Positions 1 to 8,593 of a DNA stretch of 64,000 bases are shown piece after piece (within the stretch, counting starts at the first letter, position 1; each line of letters opens with the position of its first letter). The stretch comes from Sphingobacteriaceae bacterium (lineage in GTDB: Bacteria; Bacteroidota; Bacteroidia; Sphingobacteriales; Sphingobacteriaceae). Both the position numbers and the translations under genes were made by a program. Below the pieces are notes generated by a model that searched no databases, was not told the DNA's origin, and saw nothing but the letters and a program-made list of their open reading frames with translations. The stretch covers positions 62,001 to 126,000 of the forward strand of contig JAQSWM010000001.1 of assembly GCA_029266635.1 (NCBI GenBank). Reading direction: 5' to 3'.

Positions 1-564
1 TTCTGTTGTTTCGAAAACCGGGCGTTCTTTTTTGAAGATAGCAGCAAAAATCAAAGCACCTACAAAATACATAATAGCAATTATCCCGAGAGACATCGCA
101 ATCTGGGCTGGCCCCGGATTAAATTGCTTCGCTAACATTTCTTCATTCTTGCCCAACGCCTCATCTATCTGGTCGTCTGATGCACCCATTTTTTCCATCA
201 TATCTGCCGTAGACTGCTTGTTCATCTCAACCATTTGAGTGGCAAACTCCGGCTCAATATACTTCCCGAAGATGATCGTAAAGGCGTAAACAATCACTGC
301 CTGCAACAGAAACATAATAAAGAAAAGACTAAGAGCTTCTCTGAAAGAAAAATAGCCGCCTGCTTTGGTGCGCAAGTCAAGACAGAAATATACCGCCAGG
401 CCAATCCCGATTAAAAGCTGTAAGATCTTGTACGTCATGGAGCTCATGAACTCCGGCTTAACGTAATAAACAATCAAAAAAATCGCAATGTTGATGGCTG
501 CCCAAATAAGCCCGTTAATGGCCGCCTGCTTTCTTAAGTCAGGTACTACTGTTACTTCTTCCAT
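1..564 (-). CDS. DUF4199 family membrane protein (C-terminus cut by window edge)
   Basis: Reading leftward from the ATG at 564, 188 codons stay open to the window edge, so the C-terminus is missing. The visible protein begins MEEVTVVPDLRKQAAINGLI and has hydrophobic segments at about residues 17-35, 45-62 and 77-100, a polar stretch rich in Glu, Met and Lys, then another membrane segment near 158-178. This layout fits the Bacteroidota DUF4199 family, whose function is unknown. It starts 12 bases after the stop of the upstream 223-residue gene and is probably the last visible member of the batA/dihydroorotase-like operon. Family assignment rests on remembered sequence character, not a search. 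Confidence 0.75.
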   Translation of the reverse strand, partial: MEEVTVVPDLRKQAAINGLIWAAINIAIFLIVYYVKPEFMSSMTYKILQLLIGIGLAVYFCLDLRTKAGGYFSFREALSLFFIMFLLQAVIVYAFTIIFGKYIEPEFATQMVEMNKQSTADMMEKMGASDDQIDEALGKNEEMLAKQFNPGPAQIAMSLGIIAIMYFVGALIFAAIFKKERPVFETTE

Positions 565-576
565 TCTGTGTTTGGT

Positions 577-1248
577 TTAAGGTTGGTTATAATTGGTTAA
601 CAAAGCATATACAGCAGCATCAAACTCTGGCTGCTTGCTGTTACTAATATATGATTCTATTTGCTGTTGAGATGGATTTTGTTCATAAAAGAAGCTCATC
701 ATAGGATAGAACAGCTCCTTGAGTTCCGATGAATCAGGCAGCTTATTTGCTGCTTTCGCGATTTCTTCTACTGAACTTTCAACTAAAATCTGGTTTGCAA
801 TCACATCTTCGTATATCCGGTGCTCGTCTTGAAACTCATCCTCGTCTACCAACAAAAATTCCTTCAGGTAATCTTCCAGCTCGGGGTCTATTTCTTCATC
901 CTCGCACTCTTTCAGGTACAAAAGCAGGTTCAGGAGCTCAGTGCCGCGATCAATGGTTTTTTCCTCAATATCCTCCCACTCCGGCGATTCCAGGTAATCC
1001 TCTTCAAGCTTTTTTACATCCTCCGCAAAGAAGTTGATCATCAGCAGATCAAAAAAAACTTCGCGTAATTCTTCAAGCTTGGGCTCATCGTCAAAAGCGG
1101 CGTCCAAAGCTGAAGTTTTGTCCATGAAGCCTCCTTTGCTTTCAAATGCGGCCAGCACCTTTGTCTCAAAATCGGCGGTATCATGCCGACTAACCCTGCT
1201 GAATTGTTTTAATGCTGCTTTTGCCGCAGCCTTTACTTTGCTGTCCAT
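577..1248 (-). CDS. Acidic conserved hypothetical protein
   Basis: 223 residues, not recognised as a named family. The N-terminus is Lys/Ala-rich and the rest is strongly acidic and predicted largely helical, with runs of Glu and Asp around residues 55-150. No signal peptide, membrane segment or Cys cluster is visible, so it is probably a soluble cytoplasmic protein. It lies between a small membrane protein and a DUF4199 gene on the same strand with gaps of 12-18 bases, so it is likely co-transcribed with them. No function can be assigned. Confidence 0.75.
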   Translation of the reverse strand: MDSKVKAAAKAALKQFSRVSRHDTADFETKVLAAFESKGGFMDKTSALDAAFDDEPKLEELREVFFDLLMINFFAEDVKKLEEDYLESPEWEDIEEKTIDRGTELLNLLLYLKECEDEEIDPELEDYLKEFLLVDEDEFQDEHRIYEDVIANQILVESSVEEIAKAANKLPDSSELKELFYPMMSFFYEQNPSQQQIESYISNSKQPEFDAAVYALLTNYNQP

Positions 1249-1266
1249 AGTTGTAGATTTTCTGGT

Positions 1267-1698
1267 TTACAAATGAGCAGGGCCCTGCCTTTCTCTATAT
1301 TCATATTCATTAAGTCCCAAATAACCGCCACTACTAAGTTGAATATAGGCAATGTCACCATTGTCAAAATAGCTCCAAGTTCCAGTCTCAAATGTCCTGT
1401 TCGTGTTGCGAACCTCATACCTGTTATCAGCTTGAAGTTCCAATATGCAATCCGAACAGCTTGGGAAGCGAATAAGTTGGTAAGTTCCTATATGTTCAGT
1501 GTCTGCCTTAGCTTTGAAATTATTGCCGATCTTCCACCAAACACCATAAACCACGATCAACAAAATTAAGAGAAAGCCAAAACCACTTTTTCTATTTCCG
1601 GTGCTAGTAAATACTTTATACAGCAATATTGTACCAGTTAAAACAACTAGTCCATTTAGTATGAAATAAATTAACTCTCCAATACCAGAAGTGTCCAT
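1267..1698 (-). CDS. Small hypothetical membrane protein
   Basis: 143 residues starting MDTSGIGELIYFILNGLVVL. Two transmembrane segments are visible (about residues 9-30 and 40-58), followed by an 80-residue soluble domain containing a CSDC motif near residue 80 and a Gly/Tyr-rich C-terminus. The soluble part resembles the small beta-rich, lipocalin-like domains often seen in Bacteroidota lipoproteins, but this is a guess. Its start lies 2 bases past the stop of the dihydroorotase-like gene, which supports a shared transcript. The ORF is uninterrupted and no competing coding frame was seen. Confidence 0.6.
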   Translation of the reverse strand: MDTSGIGELIYFILNGLVVLTGTILLYKVFTSTGNRKSGFGFLLILLIVVYGVWWKIGNNFKAKADTEHIGTYQLIRFPSCSDCILELQADNRYEVRNTNRTFETGTWSYFDNGDIAYIQLSSGGYLGLNEYEYRERQGPAHL

Positions 1699-1700
1699 CT

Positions 1701-2960
1701 TTAAAGATTAACCTGCCCGTTGTTGCAAACAACTATCACTCTTCCGGTAAGTTCCTGATTAAAAAACGGTGTGTTTGTAGATTTAGAGCGGTTTGTTTGT
1801 GAGTTTAATTCCCATTCAGCGGTCGGATCAAAAACAACGAAGTTTGCCTCTGCTCCTTCATTTAATTCAGGAACCGGCAGCCCTAAGATCGTTCTCGGAT
1901 TTACAGCAAGCTTTTCAGCGATAGCCTCCGGCGCAAGCCCCGCTTTCAGAAGTAATGGTAACACCGTTTGCAAACCTGTAATGCCGTAAGAGGCAATTTC
2001 AAACTCCACATCTTTAAACTCGATTTCATGCGGCGTATGCTGCGAAACCACCACATCGATTGTGCCGTCGTTCAGTCCTTTGAGCAGAGCTTTTACATCT
2101 TCGCGGGTACGCAGCGGCGGCTTAACTTTGTAATTGCTGTCGAAGCCTTCGAGCAAATCTTCAGTTAACACGAGATGATGGGCAGCTACATCGCAGGTCA
2201 CCTTTAAGCCCTTTTTCTTCGCCGCACGTATCAAAGCCACGCTTCCTGCTGCCGATATAGTGCTGAAGTGGATACGTGCATCGTTGTATTCGGCGAGGTA
2301 AATATCTCGGGCAACCATTATTTCTTCGGCCAAAGCCGGAATTCCTTTCATGCCCAAGTACGTGCTCATCCTCCCCTCGTTCATTTTGCCCTTTCCCGCA
2401 ATCTGCAAATCCTCGGCGTACGAAAACACCAAACCGTCAAATCCCTTCGCGTATAGGAGTGCCCGGCTCATTAAACCCGAATCTGCCACAGGCTTATTGC
2501 CATCGGTGAAAGCCACAGCTCCCGCCAAATGCATATCGTATAACTCTGCTAGGTCTTTGCCTTCGCGGTTCTGGCTGATCGCTCCAAGCGGATACACATC
2601 CACCAGATTTCCTTTCGTCCTATTCAGAATGTAAGAAACCTCGCTTTTCGATTGTACAGCAGGCTGCGTATTTGGCATAATGGCAACTCCGGTAAAACCT
2701 CCCGCCGCCGCCGCCACCGATCCCGATTCAAGCCCTTCCTTGGTTTCAAAGCCCGGTTCGAAAAAGTTGGCGTTTAAGTCAAAAAAACCGGGCGACAAGT
2801 ATTTGCCTTTACAATCAATAACATCGGCATTGCCAGGACTTTTAACAGAACTCCCGATGGCTGTAATTTTGCCATTGGTTATCAAAACATCGGCAGCTTT
2901 TTTATTGAAAGAAGATTCAGGATGGAGGATTGTGACAGATTGTAGTAGCAGTGTTTTCAT
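1701..2960 (-). CDS. Dihydroorotase-like protein lacking catalytic metal ligands
   Basis: 419 residues with the overall amidohydrolase fold order of type I dihydroorotase (PyrC): an N-terminal beta region, a GGFTGVAIMPNTQP motif near 87-100, an AAHHLVLT motif near 259-266 and a C-terminal beta region. Residues that bind the two zinc ions or catalyse are replaced. The HxH of the DxHxHxREPG motif is N63-A-N65; the His of the HAED motif is Tyr181; the second His of the HxxH motif is Thr234; the catalytic Asp of DHAPH is Gln307. In known families, such degenerate PyrC copies serve structural or regulatory roles, as with the inactive PyrC' bound to ATCase in Pseudomonas. No pyrB lies nearby. The start overlaps the BatA gene stop by 4 bases, indicating translational coupling. 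Confidence 0.85.
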   Translation of the reverse strand: MKTLLLQSVTILHPESSFNKKAADVLITNGKITAIGSSVKSPGNADVIDCKGKYLSPGFFDLNANFFEPGFETKEGLESGSVAAAAGGFTGVAIMPNTQPAVQSKSEVSYILNRTKGNLVDVYPLGAISQNREGKDLAELYDMHLAGAVAFTDGNKPVADSGLMSRALLYAKGFDGLVFSYAEDLQIAGKGKMNEGRMSTYLGMKGIPALAEEIMVARDIYLAEYNDARIHFSTISAAGSVALIRAAKKKGLKVTCDVAAHHLVLTEDLLEGFDSNYKVKPPLRTREDVKALLKGLNDGTIDVVVSQHTPHEIEFKDVEFEIASYGITGLQTVLPLLLKAGLAPEAIAEKLAVNPRTILGLPVPELNEGAEANFVVFDPTAEWELNSQTNRSKSTNTPFFNQELTGRVIVVCNNGQVNL

Positions 2961-5014
2961 CTACTGATGCTAAGTTTTGGCCCTGCGCCTTTATAGAACC
3001 GGATAAGAAGTATTTCGGCAGCTAAAAATAACAATGCAAGTATAAGGCAGATTTTCCAAAGCTGCGTGCCATCGTTAGCTGATTTCACTTCGTTTTTGAT
3101 GGAAGCCTTTCGGGCATTAAGAATATCTGTCTTAAATCCCGCTAAAGCAGTTTTCAAAGCAGCGTTGTCTGCATAGGTTAAATCCGATTCGCTGCGGTTG
3201 TCGTTAAAAGCGAATTCTGAAACGGGAGTGTTGCCTTTTAATAGGCTGTAATTCCCGTCTTCGCGGATTTGATCGGCAACGTAAAGCCTGGTGCTGTTCT
3301 CTGTTTGCTGAACATCGGGGATAATCTCAAAACTGCCTTTGCGTAGGGTAAAAGTCTGGTTTGCGGGCATGGTTGTCTTCTCGGTTTCGAGGAACTGATC
3401 ACGCCCCAGCGTGTAATAAAGCCGTTTGTCATGCAGGCTCAGGAGCGCTGCATTGTACATAATTGGTACAAAAACCGAATGCCGTACAAAGTTGCTGGCT
3501 TCGTCATTCAGAGGCACGGCGGACAAATAGACATTTCCTTTCCCCAGCTTGTACTGGCTGAAAAAGCTCTTTCCTCCGGCAAAATCAAGCACAGCTTGCC
3601 GGGTGGTGCGACTCTGATTACTGTAATTCAGATATTTCTTCGCGACAGGCAAATCGAGCTTTTGCGGAATGCGTTCAAAAACATCTGCGAAAAGCGGGTG
3701 CCTGATGTTGATGGAAGTTACTTTAGCTTCCTGCTGTACGATTCCTTGCGGGATGTCAGTGCCGAGGCTTTGAAGAAGTTGAGTCAAAGACGTCAGATCG
3801 GCTGTAAGCGTAGGAAAGATCATCAGATTGCCGCCATTGCTCACGTATGATTTTAGCTGCTGCGATAAACCGCTCGAAATCTCGCCTATTTCGTTCATGA
3901 TGATGAGCGGATAACTGGAAAGCCCGGAATAGTTGATGCTGCCCACGTCTGTGGTGTTGAGCTTGAAAAACGGGTCGGAGCGATAAACAGCCTGCAGGTA
4001 CGGATTAAAAGCTTTCTCGCTGATGGCCAGCACCGGCAGGCTTTGCTTTACATTGAAGGTGAAATAGAAATCATCGTCAAAAACCACCGGATAATCGGTA
4101 ATCTGAATCTGCCCTTGTTGCCATCCCGCACCTAAGCCGCTGAAAGATAAAGTATCTGAATTCGTTCCCCGAGGCTCAATCGTGAGGCTGGCGAGCGCTT
4201 TTTGCTGATTGTTTATAGTTAACTTAACAGGAATGCTTTCCGCTTTTTTATCGGAATTATTTCTAAGCCGCACCACCAGTCTTTCTGTTTCGTTAGGCTT
4301 GTGTATGGGCGAGGTAAACCAAACAGAATCTACAGAAACATTGGCAAGCTGATTGGCTTCGAGCCGCACCAGCCGAAGCGTGATGCCGCTATCGGACCTG
4401 GCTTTTTCTTTTCCCAGCAAGTTGTTCTGGAAGTCGGAGATGATGTAAGCCGTTTTGCGGGAATTCGGTTCACTCGTAAATACATCTTTTTGCCTGCGAA
4501 TAATTTGTGGCAATGTGCGGCTGAGGCTGCTGATTTTCACCTCATCAACCGCCGAGTTAAAATCCTCAAAGTTAAGCAAGCGCTGATGTTTGCCCTCAAA
4601 GTTATTGGTGAGCAGTTGGAATTTGTCGTTCAGCGAGTAAGCAGACGCAATTTCCTTTGCTCTCCGCTTCGCCTCGTCCAACAACGTGCCTTCCTTGTTC
4701 ACCGTTTCCATGCTGTAAGAATTGTCTATGAACACGCTCACAACCTGATTTCCGGCGTTTGCGCCGCTATCCTTTGCAGGGATAAATGGTTTCGCGAAAG
4801 CAAATACCAGGAAAACGATGGCCAGGATCCGGGCTATCAGCACCAGCAAACGCTGGACGTTTTTACTGGATGAGGTTTGTATCTCAATCTCCTTCAGAAA
4901 CTTAACATTGCTAAAATATACCTTTTTAAACTTCCTGAAATTGAAAAGATGGATGAGAATTGGGATGGCTACGGCAAAAAAGGCAAAGAGGAACTGAGGA
5001 AAAAGGAATCTCAT
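2957..5014 (-). CDS. BatA-type membrane protein with VWA-like domain
   Basis: 685 residues. The first 80 match the aerotolerance-regulator N-terminal (BatA) pattern: a membrane segment, then HLFNFRKFKKVYFSNVKFL, then a second membrane segment. A von Willebrand A-like domain follows, with VSVFIDNSYSME near residue 90 resembling the DxSxS metal site (the first Ser is Asn here). A long beta-rich periplasmic region precedes a last membrane helix near 655-675. BatA proteins in this phylum are linked to MoxR ATPases and envelope stress, but no moxR lies here. It is the first gene of the minus-strand cluster and shares its last four bases with the dihydroorotase-like gene. Confidence 0.85.
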   Translation of the reverse strand: MRFLFPQFLFAFFAVAIPILIHLFNFRKFKKVYFSNVKFLKEIEIQTSSSKNVQRLLVLIARILAIVFLVFAFAKPFIPAKDSGANAGNQVVSVFIDNSYSMETVNKEGTLLDEAKRRAKEIASAYSLNDKFQLLTNNFEGKHQRLLNFEDFNSAVDEVKISSLSRTLPQIIRRQKDVFTSEPNSRKTAYIISDFQNNLLGKEKARSDSGITLRLVRLEANQLANVSVDSVWFTSPIHKPNETERLVVRLRNNSDKKAESIPVKLTINNQQKALASLTIEPRGTNSDTLSFSGLGAGWQQGQIQITDYPVVFDDDFYFTFNVKQSLPVLAISEKAFNPYLQAVYRSDPFFKLNTTDVGSINYSGLSSYPLIIMNEIGEISSGLSQQLKSYVSNGGNLMIFPTLTADLTSLTQLLQSLGTDIPQGIVQQEAKVTSINIRHPLFADVFERIPQKLDLPVAKKYLNYSNQSRTTRQAVLDFAGGKSFFSQYKLGKGNVYLSAVPLNDEASNFVRHSVFVPIMYNAALLSLHDKRLYYTLGRDQFLETEKTTMPANQTFTLRKGSFEIIPDVQQTENSTRLYVADQIREDGNYSLLKGNTPVSEFAFNDNRSESDLTYADNAALKTALAGFKTDILNARKASIKNEVKSANDGTQLWKICLILALLFLAAEILLIRFYKGAGPKLSISR

Positions 5015-5019
5015 TAAAA

Positions 5020-5027
5020 CAAAGCTA
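5020..5027 (-). promoter_or_regulatory. Bacteroidota -7 box for the batA-like operon
   Basis: Reading the minus strand, TAGCTTTG matches the Bacteroidota housekeeping consensus TAnnTTTG and ends 5 bases before the ATG at 5014. Transcription would start at or within a few bases of the start codon, giving an essentially leaderless mRNA. No convincing -33 TTG was found, so the call rests on the -7 box and its position. Confidence 0.5.
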
Positions 5028-5135
5028 ACTATTCTTTAGAAAACGTCGGGTTAATTAAATAGGATGTAACAATTGCTACTTGAAAATCTCTAATTTCGAC
5101 GACATCTTTCAATCAGCTAAAACAATCAAATTTAT

Positions 5136-6047
5136 ATGCTCAGCATCAGGAATATTGTAAAACAATATGCTAACCATCGTGCGCTCGACGATGTAAGCAT
5201 CGAAGTGGAGAAAGGGAAAATCTTCGGGCTGCTCGGACCGAACGGAGCGGGCAAAACTTCGCTTATCCGCATTATTAACCAGATAACGGCACCCGATGCA
5301 GGAGAAGTATATTTCGATGGCGAAAAGCTCAACCCCGACCACATTGGCCGCATTGGCTACCTGCCTGAAGAGCGTGGGCTTTACAAGAAAATGGAAATCG
5401 GCGAGCAAATGCTTTATCTCGCCCAGCTAAAAGGCCTTTCACGTACCGACGCTATTAGCCGCATCAAATACTGGTTCGAGAAGATGGAAATGCAGAGCTG
5501 GTGGAAAAAGAAGGTGGAAGATTTGAGCAAGGGAATGCAGCAAAAAGTACAGTTTGTAGCTACGGTGGTGCACAATCCTGAACTCATCATTCTGGATGAA
5601 CCATTCTCAGGCTTTGACCCCGTAAACGCCGAAATCATCAAAGACGAGATCCTGGAGCTTAACCAAAAGGGCGCAACGATTATCTTCTCCACCCACCGCA
5701 TGGAATCGGTTGAGCAGCTTTGCGACAGCATCGCCCTGATCAATAAATCGCATAAAATATTGGATGGCAAAGTGAAAGACATCCGCAACTCATATCGCAA
5801 CAACACCTTCCGGGTAGAATATACGGGCACGCTTTCGGCGGCAGTTGACAATTCAATTTACGATGTAATTGACGACAAGCAACTGGAAGACTCACAGCAG
5901 ATTACTGTTAAATTAAGAGACGGCGTAACATCAAATAATCTTCTAAGCCAACTTATCCCACAGGTGCAAATCCACGACTTTACGGAAGTAGTTCCAAGCA
6001 TCAACGACATCTTTATCCAAAAAGTAAAAACCTCAAGCCATGAATAA
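5136..6047 (+). CDS. ABC-2 type exporter, ATP-binding subunit (NatA-like)
   Basis: 303 residues. It shows Walker A GPNGAGKT at 34-41, a signature reading LSKGMQQKVQF near 148-158, Walker B LIILDEPFSGFDP near 172-184 and a switch His in STHRMESVEQ. About 70 residues after the ATPase core fit the DUF4162 tail common in NatA/CcmA-like ATPases. It would drive export of an unknown substrate together with the permease encoded next. The two genes overlap by eight bases (ATGAATAA), so translation is probably coupled. It is divergent from the batA cluster. Confidence 0.92.
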   Translation: MLSIRNIVKQYANHRALDDVSIEVEKGKIFGLLGPNGAGKTSLIRIINQITAPDAGEVYFDGEKLNPDHIGRIGYLPEERGLYKKMEIGEQMLYLAQLKGLSRTDAISRIKYWFEKMEMQSWWKKKVEDLSKGMQQKVQFVATVVHNPELIILDEPFSGFDPVNAEIIKDEILELNQKGATIIFSTHRMESVEQLCDSIALINKSHKILDGKVKDIRNSYRNNTFRVEYTGTLSAAVDNSIYDVIDDKQLEDSQQITVKLRDGVTSNNLLSQLIPQVQIHDFTEVVPSINDIFIQKVKTSSHE

Positions 6048-7356
6048 AATCCTACTCATAATAAAACGCGAATACCTGAGCCGGGTAAAAAAGAAAACGT
6101 TTTTGCTGATGACTTTCCTTGTGCCGGGACTAATCATTGGGATGATTACCTTGGTCGGAGTTCTGACAAAAACCGGCGGCGATGAATCAGCAAAGATCAC
6201 GGTTTACGATGAAACGGGCTTATTTAATGGGAAATTCAACGATACCAAAGAAATTGATTTCAGCGAGGCTACACGCTCTTTTGCCGAGGAGAAACTACTG
6301 GCTTCCGTGGAAGGCGGCGGCTTTCTACTTTACATACCCAAAAATCTGGAGCATGGCGGAAAGATTGACATTTACTCAAGAAAACGGGCGACATTCTCAG
6401 TTCTGGGCAGCATAGAAGACCAGGTAAATGAAACCATGCGTGAAAAGATGCTGAAAGATGCGGGCATTGACGCAGCAACTTTAAACAAGATCAAGCCGGA
6501 TTTTTCTATCAATACCAAAGAACTTACCGATGAAGGCGAAAAGGACAGCAGTGCAGGCGCAACGCTCATTGCCGGCTTTGCTGCCGCGATCTTGATCTAC
6601 ATTTCGCTGTTCATCTATGGTGCGCAGGTAATGCGTGGCGTAATTGAGGAGAAAACCAACAGGATTGTTGAGGTGGTGATCTCGTCGGTAAAGCCTTTCC
6701 AGTTGATGATGGGGAAGATCATCGGCATAGGGTTGGTTGGGCTTACGCAATTCCTGCTGTGGATAGTGCTTTCCTCCACTCTGATGGCCGGCGCAGGCCG
6801 TGCGCTCATGCCGAAGGACGCTATAAAGCCAAAGACAGAACAATCCGCATCTCAGAAAAAAGCTACCGAAGCCATGCAAGCCTCCCAGCAGGGACCGGCA
6901 ATGAGCATGATCTCCGCGATGGAAACCATCAACTTCAAGTACCTGTTCACCAATTTCCTGATCTACTTTTTAGGCGGATTTATGCTGTACAGTGCTTTGT
7001 TTGCGGCTGTGGGCTCTGCCGTGGATAACGAAACCGAAACCCAGCAATTCATGTTCCCCATCACCATGCCGCTGCTGTTTACTTACATTTTGTCTTTTAG
7101 TTTCATCGTCAACAATCCCGACAGCACGCTCTCTTTTTGGCTCAGCATTATCCCATTCACCTCTCCTATCGCGATGATGGTGCGCCTGCCTTTTGGTGTC
7201 CCGGACTGGCAACTGGCACTGTCAATCGTGCTGCTGATCTGCGGCTTTATCTTCACTACCTGGGTTGCAGCCCGCATTTACCGTGTTGGGATCCTGATGT
7301 ACGGCAAAAAAACCAGCTACAAGGAACTGGCGAAGTGGTTTATGTATAAGGGATAG
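6040..7356 (+). CDS. ABC-2 type exporter permease (NatB-like)
   Basis: 438 residues. One N-terminal membrane segment (residues 20-42) is followed by a large extracytoplasmic domain of about 130 residues, then five or six membrane helices from about 175 to the C-terminus. This is the usual layout of NatB/YhaP-type ABC-2 permeases that pair with a DUF4162 ATPase. A Gln/Lys/Ala-rich insert between helices near residues 265-290 is likely a loop. Its start lies inside the end of the ATPase gene. The substrate cannot be inferred; sodium export, the classical NatAB role, is only one possibility. Confidence 0.9.
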   Translation: MNKILLIIKREYLSRVKKKTFLLMTFLVPGLIIGMITLVGVLTKTGGDESAKITVYDETGLFNGKFNDTKEIDFSEATRSFAEEKLLASVEGGGFLLYIPKNLEHGGKIDIYSRKRATFSVLGSIEDQVNETMREKMLKDAGIDAATLNKIKPDFSINTKELTDEGEKDSSAGATLIAGFAAAILIYISLFIYGAQVMRGVIEEKTNRIVEVVISSVKPFQLMMGKIIGIGLVGLTQFLLWIVLSSTLMAGAGRALMPKDAIKPKTEQSASQKKATEAMQASQQGPAMSMISAMETINFKYLFTNFLIYFLGGFMLYSALFAAVGSAVDNETETQQFMFPITMPLLFTYILSFSFIVNNPDSTLSFWLSIIPFTSPIAMMVRLPFGVPDWQLALSIVLLICGFIFTTWVAARIYRVGILMYGKKTSYKELAKWFMYKG

Positions 7357-7360
7357 GTTC

Positions 7361-7466
7361 AAGTCTAAAGCTTAAAGATGAAAGCTGAAAGTGCGCCAGT
7401 TGCTTCCTTTATGCTTTAGGCTTTTAGCTTTGTGCTTTATCTTTGTCTTTCACCTTTACACCTTAC
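7361..7466. repeat. Heptad AAAG/CTTT repeats forming a long imperfect hairpin
   Basis: Bases 7361-7391 hold four AAAG units spaced about seven bases apart. Bases 7407-7439 hold CTTT units at the same spacing, and more CTTT units continue to about 7466. The two arms are near reverse complements and would fold into an imperfect stem of about 30 base pairs around a 15-base loop. The element fills the gap between the permease stop and the fmt start, so it may act as a transcript terminator or mRNA 3' stabiliser. Confidence 0.6.
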
Positions 7467-7469
7467 AGA

Positions 7470-8390
7470 ATGCGTATCATCTTCATGGGCACGCCCGATT
7501 TCGCTGTTGCGTCGCTGGACGCCTTGCTACAACCCGGATTTGATGTTGTGGCTGTTGTCACTGCGCCCGACAAGCCTGCAGGGCGAGGGCAAAAGCTCGG
7601 CGAGTCGGCCGTGAAGCGCTATGCGATGGAAAAAGGCATGAAAGTTCTTCAACCTGAGAAGCTGAAAAACCCTGAATTCATTGAAGAACTGAAATCTTTG
7701 AATGCTGATCTCCAGGTTGTGGTAGCATTCAGGATGTTGCCAGAAATGGTGTGGAGCATGCCGCCGAAAGGCACTATCAATCTGCACGGCTCGCTCCTGC
7801 CGCAATATCGTGGCGCAGCGCCAATCAACTGGGCTATCATCAACGGTGAAACAGAAACGGGCGTCACCACCTTTTTCCTGAAACATGAAATTGATACCGG
7901 CGATATTCTATTTTCAGAAGCTGTTCCTATCGGCGAAGAAGAAACAGCCGGCGACATCCACGACAAGCTCATGCAAACCGGCGCTCAACTGCTGGTAAAA
8001 ACCGTGAAAGCCATAGAAGCGGGAGATTACCAGGAAATGCCCCAGCCATCCACAGCCGATGGTGCAGAGCTGAAACACGCCCCTAAGATCTTTAAAGAAG
8101 ATTGCCAGGTAAACTGGTGCCAGCCTGCAAAAAAGGTTTACGACCACATCCGCGGACTAAGCCCCTATCCTACTGCTTACACCACTTTTCAGGAAAAAAC
8201 ATTAAAAATATTTCGGGCTAATTATCAAGTGAGCCAGCCGGGCATACAGGCGGGCGGCTTCCTGAGCGATGGCAAAACCTATCTCAAATTTGCCTGTACA
8301 GACGGGTTTGTCAACCTGCTGGAAGTGCAGATGGAAGGCAAAAAGAGAATGGGGATTGAAGAGTTTTTAAGGGGTGTTAAGTTAGTTTAG
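7470..8390 (+). CDS. fmt: Methionyl-tRNA formyltransferase
   Basis: 306 residues from the ATG at 7470, which gives the family's usual N-terminus MRIIFMGTPDFAV. An in-frame ATG nine codons upstream lies inside the CTTT repeat and adds residues not seen in the family. The formyl-THF-binding and catalytic region is recognisable in HGSLLPQYRGAAPINWAI (about residues 105-122), followed by the EIDTGDI motif and a C-terminal OB-fold domain (about 205-306). The enzyme formylates initiator Met-tRNA in the cytoplasm. Length is normal for the family. It stands alone after the ABC exporter. Confidence 0.96.
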   Translation: MRIIFMGTPDFAVASLDALLQPGFDVVAVVTAPDKPAGRGQKLGESAVKRYAMEKGMKVLQPEKLKNPEFIEELKSLNADLQVVVAFRMLPEMVWSMPPKGTINLHGSLLPQYRGAAPINWAIINGETETGVTTFFLKHEIDTGDILFSEAVPIGEEETAGDIHDKLMQTGAQLLVKTVKAIEAGDYQEMPQPSTADGAELKHAPKIFKEDCQVNWCQPAKKVYDHIRGLSPYPTAYTTFQEKTLKIFRANYQVSQPGIQAGGFLSDGKTYLKFACTDGFVNLLEVQMEGKKRMGIEEFLRGVKLV

Positions 8391-8593
8391 GATAACAGAA
8401 TCTTCTATATGCTTCGGAGTTGCAAATTTCTAAGAGCTGTGAACGTAACCTGAGATATTATACCTTAGACAAAATAACGGCACTGCTACGATGGGAAAGG
8501 GTGCATATATCCCCCCGAATTTGGGTGGCATTAGGCACCTTTATGCAGAGGTTGTGCATATATCCGCAAGTTATAGCCATTTTAAAAAGATAG
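8391..8593. other. Intergenic region with direct repeats and a boundary motif
   Basis: No gene is seen. The 12-mer GTGCATATATCC occurs twice in direct orientation, at 8501-8512 and 8554-8565. The first copy is followed by a small hairpin (CCC-GAATTT-GGG). GTTATAGCC at 8570-8578 is the exact reverse complement of GGCTATAAC at 10017-10025, on the other side of the AT-rich gene pair. This looks like one edge of an inserted segment. Confidence 0.5.

Noticed and set aside
4301-4873. 190-codon plus-strand ORF
   Set aside because: It lies wholly antisense to the BatA-type gene, has no family resemblance, and follows the codon bias of the opposite strand.
7443-7469. Upstream in-frame start for fmt
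   Set aside because: The extra nine codons lie in the CTTT repeat and add residues not found at the N-terminus of the family.
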